A DNA stretch of 9,966 bases from positions 1 to 9,966 of the forward strand of contig RFIK01000060.1 in assembly GCA_003695605.1 (NCBI GenBank), read 5' to 3'. Shown piece by piece: positions 7,285-9,966 of this stretch (its first letter is position 1; every line of letters starts with the position of its first letter). The notes under the pieces are model-generated. The model saw nothing but the letters and a program-made list of their open reading frames with translations. It did no database searches and was not told where the DNA came from. The stretch comes from Chlorobiota bacterium (GTDB taxonomy: Bacteria > Bacteroidota > Ignavibacteria > Kapaibacteriales > NICIL-2). Position numbers and translations under genes: made by a program.

Positions 7285-8131
7285 CGCGCTCTACGATGCA
7301 TCGGTGCTGCGGCTTGTGCAGATCGCCCTAGCCGAAGACATCGGCAGTGGGGACATCACCAGCGAAGCGACCATCCCCGCTGATCGTCGGGCACGAGCAA
7401 CGCTGGTGGCAAAATCGCCGGGGGTAATCTGCGGTTTGCCCGTCGCTGCATTGGTGTTTCGCACCGTTGATCCTGACACTGCGTGGGAAGGGCTCGCCAG
7501 CGACGGCGACACCGCTACTGCAGGCACGCCACTGGCCCACATTTACGGCTCGGCACGCTCACTGCTGGCTGCAGAACGCACAGCGCTGAATTTTCTCCAG
7601 CGGATGAGTGGTGTCGCGACCTTGACACGCCAGTATGTCGAGGCTGTTGCTGGGACCGGCGTTTGCATTCTCGACACACGGAAAACCATTCCTGGTTGGC
7701 GACTGCTCGATAAATACGCCTGCCGCATCGGTGGTGCGGACAATCACCGGCAGGGGCTCTTCGACATGGTGCTTATCAAAGATAACCACATCGCAGCAGC
7801 AGGCGGCATCGAAGCCGCGTTGGCAGCAGTGCGGCGGGTGTGGGAGGAAGGGCGCATTCGCATCGAGATCGAGGTGCAATCGCTCAGTGAGCTGGAACGT
7901 GCACTCGCCTGTGGGGGATTCCACCGCATCATGTTCGACAACTTCTCGCTCGATGACCTGCGCCGTGCAGTTACGTTAGTCAACCAGCGCTATGAAACCG
8001 AAGCTTCCGGCGGTGTCCGACTCGACACTGTCCGCGCGATCGCAGAAACGGGGGTGGATTATATCTCCGTCGGTGCCCTGACGCACTCGGCACCTGCGCT
8101 CGATATTTCGATGGACATATCGCTGGAGTAG
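7262..8131 (+). CDS. nadC: Nicotinate-nucleotide pyrophosphorylase (quinolinate phosphoribosyltransferase)
   Basis: Cytoplasmic enzyme joining quinolinate to PRPP to give nicotinate mononucleotide, CO2 and pyrophosphate, the step where de novo NAD synthesis enters the common pathway. The 289-aa protein matches family length and motifs: EDIGSGDITSEA (25-36), LLAAERTALNFLQRMSG (101-117), DTRKTIPGWRLLDKYA (138-153), GGADNHRQGLFD (157-168), LIKDNHI (171-177), IEIEVQSLSEL (201-211), FDNFS (225-229), EASGGV (247-252) and GVDYISVGALTHSAP (264-278). The conserved Arg, His and Lys residues that bind quinolinate and PRPP in these motifs appear to be present. ATG 7262 is chosen because it gives the normal distance to the EDIGSGD motif; GTG at the next codon is an alternative. 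It overlaps kmo by 23 bases, so the two are probably translationally coupled. Confidence 0.96.
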   Translation: MVRQVQHNALYDASVLRLVQIALAEDIGSGDITSEATIPADRRARATLVAKSPGVICGLPVAALVFRTVDPDTAWEGLASDGDTATAGTPLAHIYGSARSLLAAERTALNFLQRMSGVATLTRQYVEAVAGTGVCILDTRKTIPGWRLLDKYACRIGGADNHRQGLFDMVLIKDNHIAAAGGIEAALAAVRRVWEEGRIRIEIEVQSLSELERALACGGFHRIMFDNFSLDDLRRAVTLVNQRYETEASGGVRLDTVRAIAETGVDYISVGALTHSAPALDISMDISLE

Positions 8132-8153
8132 AAGCAAAAGCGAGTCGGCATCA

Positions 8154-8194
8154 ATTGCATGTCACCATTCGAAATGGGGTTGGTTATTGCATGT
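8154..8194 (+). repeat. Direct repeat ATTGCATGT, two copies 32 bases apart
   Basis: Identical 9-base copies lie at 8154-8162 and 8186-8194. The spacing is about three turns of the helix, and the second copy falls inside the spacer of the candidate promoter at 8180-8210. This layout would suit two regulator half-sites on one face of the DNA, but a chance match of this length is quite possible. Confidence 0.35.
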
Positions 8195-8210
8195 GCTATA
8201 CCTATATTTG
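8180..8210 (+). promoter_or_regulatory. Candidate Bacteroidota-type promoter of the secreted-protein operon
   Basis: TTG (8180-8182), a 20-base spacer and TATATTTG (8203-8210) match the Bacteroidota consensus TTG-N17-23-TAnnTTTG exactly. Transcription would begin near 8215, about 48 bases before ATG 8263. An inverted repeat TACCT-N7-AGGTA (8199-8215) spans the -7 box and the presumed start point. It could be an operator or an accident of the sequence. Confidence 0.55.
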
Positions 8211-8232
8211 AGGTAGGTAAAGTCACGACGTC

Positions 8233-8285
8233 CATTGTTCCACTCATGTGAGGTGTTTTGCCATGCTTAGGCTCATTGTTCCACT
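8233..8285 (+). repeat. Direct repeat CATTGTTCCACT, one copy in the leader and one in the signal-peptide codons
   Basis: Exact 12-base copies occur at 8233-8244 and 8274-8285. The first is in the presumed 5' leader; the second encodes part of the signal peptide (residues 5-8, IVPL) of the following gene. A 12-base match over such a short distance is unlikely by chance. It may be a trace of a local duplication or a shared RNA element. Confidence 0.5.
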
Positions 8286-8955
8286 GCTGGTGGCTGGAAC
8301 TATTGCACTAGCGCAAACCCTGTGTCCACCAGACGATCCGGGCTGCTCGCCATGGCAAAGTGAGACGATCAATCTAACGCTTGGCCCTCCCGACTGCGTC
8401 GCTCAAGTAACGTACCTCTGGCGCGTCTGCAGCGGACGCTTAGAGATCGCACTCGAGGAGTCCGGTATCCAACCACTTGCAGGTTGTGGCGGATGGGATC
8501 GGCTTGTGCTGTACCACCACAGCTATTCTGGCCTGCTCGATTACATCACCCAAGCCACCCTGACGCACCTTCTCGAAAACCAGACGTATAGCAATTGGGG
8601 CGTACAGTATCCTATTCCCGATTGTCAGCAAGGTTCGCTCCGCACAGCGAGCGTCTATACCGCTGCATGTGGAATCTGGCTTTCGTGCACCTACAATGTC
8701 AACTCGCGCGAAAGCTGCGAGCAAGGGTACCAATTCCCCGACCCCAATTTTGACCCGCAAACGAACACTGTCAAGACATGGAAATGGCATCCCTGCGGCC
8801 AGACATGCTGCAAACGCGAGTATGAAATCTGCACGCAGCCGAATCCACTGCAACCCTTGAGTACCGTCTATTCACTGCGCTTGATTGGCAAGTATGCACT
8901 GCTCCCCTGCAGCCAACAGGATCAATACGCAAAACCGTGCGAAGATGGTTGTTGA
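8263..8955 (+). CDS. Exported cysteine-rich protein of unknown function, 230 aa
   Basis: I do not recognise the family. Residues 1-18 are a signal peptide (MLRLIVPLLVAGTIALAQ, cleavage after A17 or thereabouts). The mature part has 16 cysteines, at 21, 28, 45, 56, 75, 121, 136, 142, 152, 178, 182, 183, 190, 216, 226 and 230 (the last residue). The even number and export suggest disulfides formed in the periplasm or outside the cell. A cluster C178-x3-CC-x6-C190 follows an aromatic WKWHPC segment. An N-terminal strand YLWRVC (51-56) loosely resembles REYEIC (185-190), so two related modules are possible but unproven. GTG 8248 would add five residues (MRCFA); ATG 8263 is preferred because GTGAGG lies just upstream. 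The gene follows the best promoter in the window and is 18 bases ahead of a second secreted-protein gene. Confidence 0.8.
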   Translation: MLRLIVPLLVAGTIALAQTLCPPDDPGCSPWQSETINLTLGPPDCVAQVTYLWRVCSGRLEIALEESGIQPLAGCGGWDRLVLYHHSYSGLLDYITQATLTHLLENQTYSNWGVQYPIPDCQQGSLRTASVYTAACGIWLSCTYNVNSRESCEQGYQFPDPNFDPQTNTVKTWKWHPCGQTCCKREYEICTQPNPLQPLSTVYSLRLIGKYALLPCSQQDQYAKPCEDGC

Positions 8956-8961
8956 ACAATT

Positions 8962-8968
8962 GGTGGAG
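8962..8968 (+). promoter_or_regulatory. Shine-Dalgarno GGTGGAG for the right-edge gene
   Basis: GGTGGAG ends five bases before ATG 8974. It is among the clearest ribosome binding sites in the window and fixes the start of a gene whose end is not visible. Confidence 0.65.
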
Positions 8969-8973
8969 TAGTC

Positions 8974-9966
8974 ATGATTGCCCTCATTCTTCTTTGGACT
9001 CTGCTGGTTGCTCTCCCTGGAGTAGCACAGCACCGCTCAATCCCCACCAGCGTCATCAACGCTGCCTTCGGCATCACCACACCACTGCCGGCGTACTTTC
9101 TCGAAGCCATGGCTGCGGATTCTTCCAGTGTGTACGTGTGGGCGGTGGGCAACAATATAAACACACGAAACAATTACGACAGCCTCGGTTTTTACTCCGC
9201 ACTTTGGCAGCTTCACTTCGCCTCTGACCAATGGATTGCGCTGGACCGGCTCTCAGGCTTCCCCGATGCTGCCCGTTGGATACGAAGTTCGCTCGATGTT
9301 AGTAGTACGTCACCACTCCTTTTCCCATTGAGGAGCCCTACGACCCCACACTCGTGGTGGGGATGGTTAAACCATGATACCAGCAAGGTTTCGGAGCAAT
9401 CACTCCCCAGCCATTTGCTGCGCTATACACCACAAGCACCAACGTATGGGCAGCCGATATGGAGCTTCGTGGGTTTGCCACCCCTGCCCGAATGGCGACG
9501 CGAGTCGTACCATGCCCTCGGAGGAGTACTGCTTCCCCACCGGAATGATACGACCTTTGTTGCCCTCTCGACAAGCATGCGTCTTTGGATCCCGTACTAT
9601 CAAGTATGGAATTATCCACCCCGCCTTGACATCTATAGCGGCTTGCCAGAGGATGATTCGTTGCTCCTCCGCAGCAGCGTGCTGTTCGATAAAAGCTATC
9701 TTGACTCTGTAGGAGGAATTCCAGAACCATCCAATTTGGTGCTCGCTCCTGATAATGCCATCTATACACTCGTAGTCGTCCCCTATCAATCCGGCAGATT
9801 TGATCCCAAACCAATCCCATTTCTGAGGATTGATCCAACAACTGGTGAGCAAGAAATTATCCGACCAATCTCAGGACTAACGCACGTCAACGGCCTTAGT
9901 CATACTTACATTTGGTCGCACGACAGCAGTCTCTACGTTGTGTGCCCTTTTCCCACTCGTATTGCA
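8974..9966 (+). CDS. Large exported protein, 3' end cut off by the window (331 codons seen)
   Basis: The frame from ATG 8974 stays open for 331 codons to the last base, so the gene continues beyond the window. Residues 1-18 form a signal peptide (MIALILLWTLLVALPGVA, then Q19). The mature part is rich in Trp, Tyr, Pro and Ser/Thr and shows strand-like stretches separated by turns: SSVYVWAVG (51-59), ALWQLHF (76-82), PIWSFVGLPPLPEW (161-174), AIYTLVVVPY (262-271), FLRIDPTTGEQEII (283-296) and WSHDSSLYVV (314-323). These recall beta-propeller blades of secreted proteins, although no named repeat can be assigned. No catalytic motif is visible. It is 18 bases after the cysteine-rich gene and has a good Shine-Dalgarno, so the two are probably co-expressed. 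A C-terminal sorting domain for type IX secretion, if any, would lie outside the window. Sampled GC is near 50%, lower than in kmo. Confidence 0.8.
   Translation, partial: MIALILLWTLLVALPGVAQHRSIPTSVINAAFGITTPLPAYFLEAMAADSSSVYVWAVGNNINTRNNYDSLGFYSALWQLHFASDQWIALDRLSGFPDAARWIRSSLDVSSTSPLLFPLRSPTTPHSWWGWLNHDTSKVSEQSLPSHLLRYTPQAPTYGQPIWSFVGLPPLPEWRRESYHALGGVLLPHRNDTTFVALSTSMRLWIPYYQVWNYPPRLDIYSGLPEDDSLLLRSSVLFDKSYLDSVGGIPEPSNLVLAPDNAIYTLVVVPYQSGRFDPKPIPFLRIDPTTGEQEIIRPISGLTHVNGLSHTYIWSHDSSLYVVCPFPTRIA

Larger units (their letters stand above)
8132..8262. other. Intergenic region, AT-richer, with short repeats
   Basis: This is the longest non-coding stretch in the window. The 60 bases at 8161-8220 contain 24 G or C, against about 39-40 in sampled 60-base lines of kmo. 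It holds a strong promoter candidate, a 9-base direct repeat and one copy of a 12-base direct repeat, listed separately. I found no stem-loop followed by a T run that would serve as a terminator for the kmo-nadC operon, and no tRNA-like fold. Confidence 0.6.

Noticed and set aside
1..9966. CRISPR array, tRNA/rRNA genes, insertion sequence or prophage
   Set aside because: No regularly spaced repeats, cloverleaf-like segments, transposase or integrase motifs, or terminal inverted repeats were seen.

Overview
The window is about 10 kb of tightly packed bacterial chromosome, and most of it looks like core genome rather than a mobile region. Several features point to the Bacteroidota/Chlorobiota (FCB) side of the tree, perhaps an Ignavibacteria- or Kapabacteria-like lineage. 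There is a PD40 propeller / CRD / OmpA_C lipoprotein. There are several outer-membrane barrel-type proteins, two of which end in Phe. There is a tryptophan-to-NAD gene pair of the type known from Bacteroidota. Upstream of three gene groups lie sites that fit the Bacteroidota promoter form TTG-N17-23-TAnnTTTG. The taxonomic placement is inference. I saw no rRNA, tRNA, CRISPR array, insertion sequence or phage gene.

Layout. (1) 18-809, minus strand: an outer-membrane beta-barrel-type protein, divergent from what follows. (2) 879-5081, plus strand, a probable four-gene operon: aat (leucyl/phenylalanyl-tRNA-protein transferase); a lipoprotein with a PD40 beta-propeller, a carboxypeptidase-regulatory-like domain and an OmpA C-terminal domain; an exported probable barrel protein; and a GtrB/DPM1-like polyprenyl-phosphate glycosyltransferase. 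The first three overlap or nearly abut. (3) 5154-8131, plus strand, a probable three-gene operon: a third barrel-type protein, kynurenine 3-monooxygenase (kmo) and quinolinate phosphoribosyltransferase (nadC). kmo and nadC overlap by 23 bases, which points to NAD made from tryptophan; the other kynurenine-pathway enzymes are not in the window. (4) 8132-8262: an AT-richer intergenic region with the best promoter match and short repeats. (5) 8263 to the right edge, plus strand: an exported 230-aa protein with 16 cysteines, then the first 331 codons of a second exported protein cut off by the window end. I recognise neither family.

The parts most worth following up are the PorE-like lipoprotein and its barrel neighbour (a possible envelope-anchoring or type IX secretion-related pair), the barrel gene leading the kmo-nadC operon, and the lineage-specific-looking secreted pair at the right end, which has lower GC and its own promoter.
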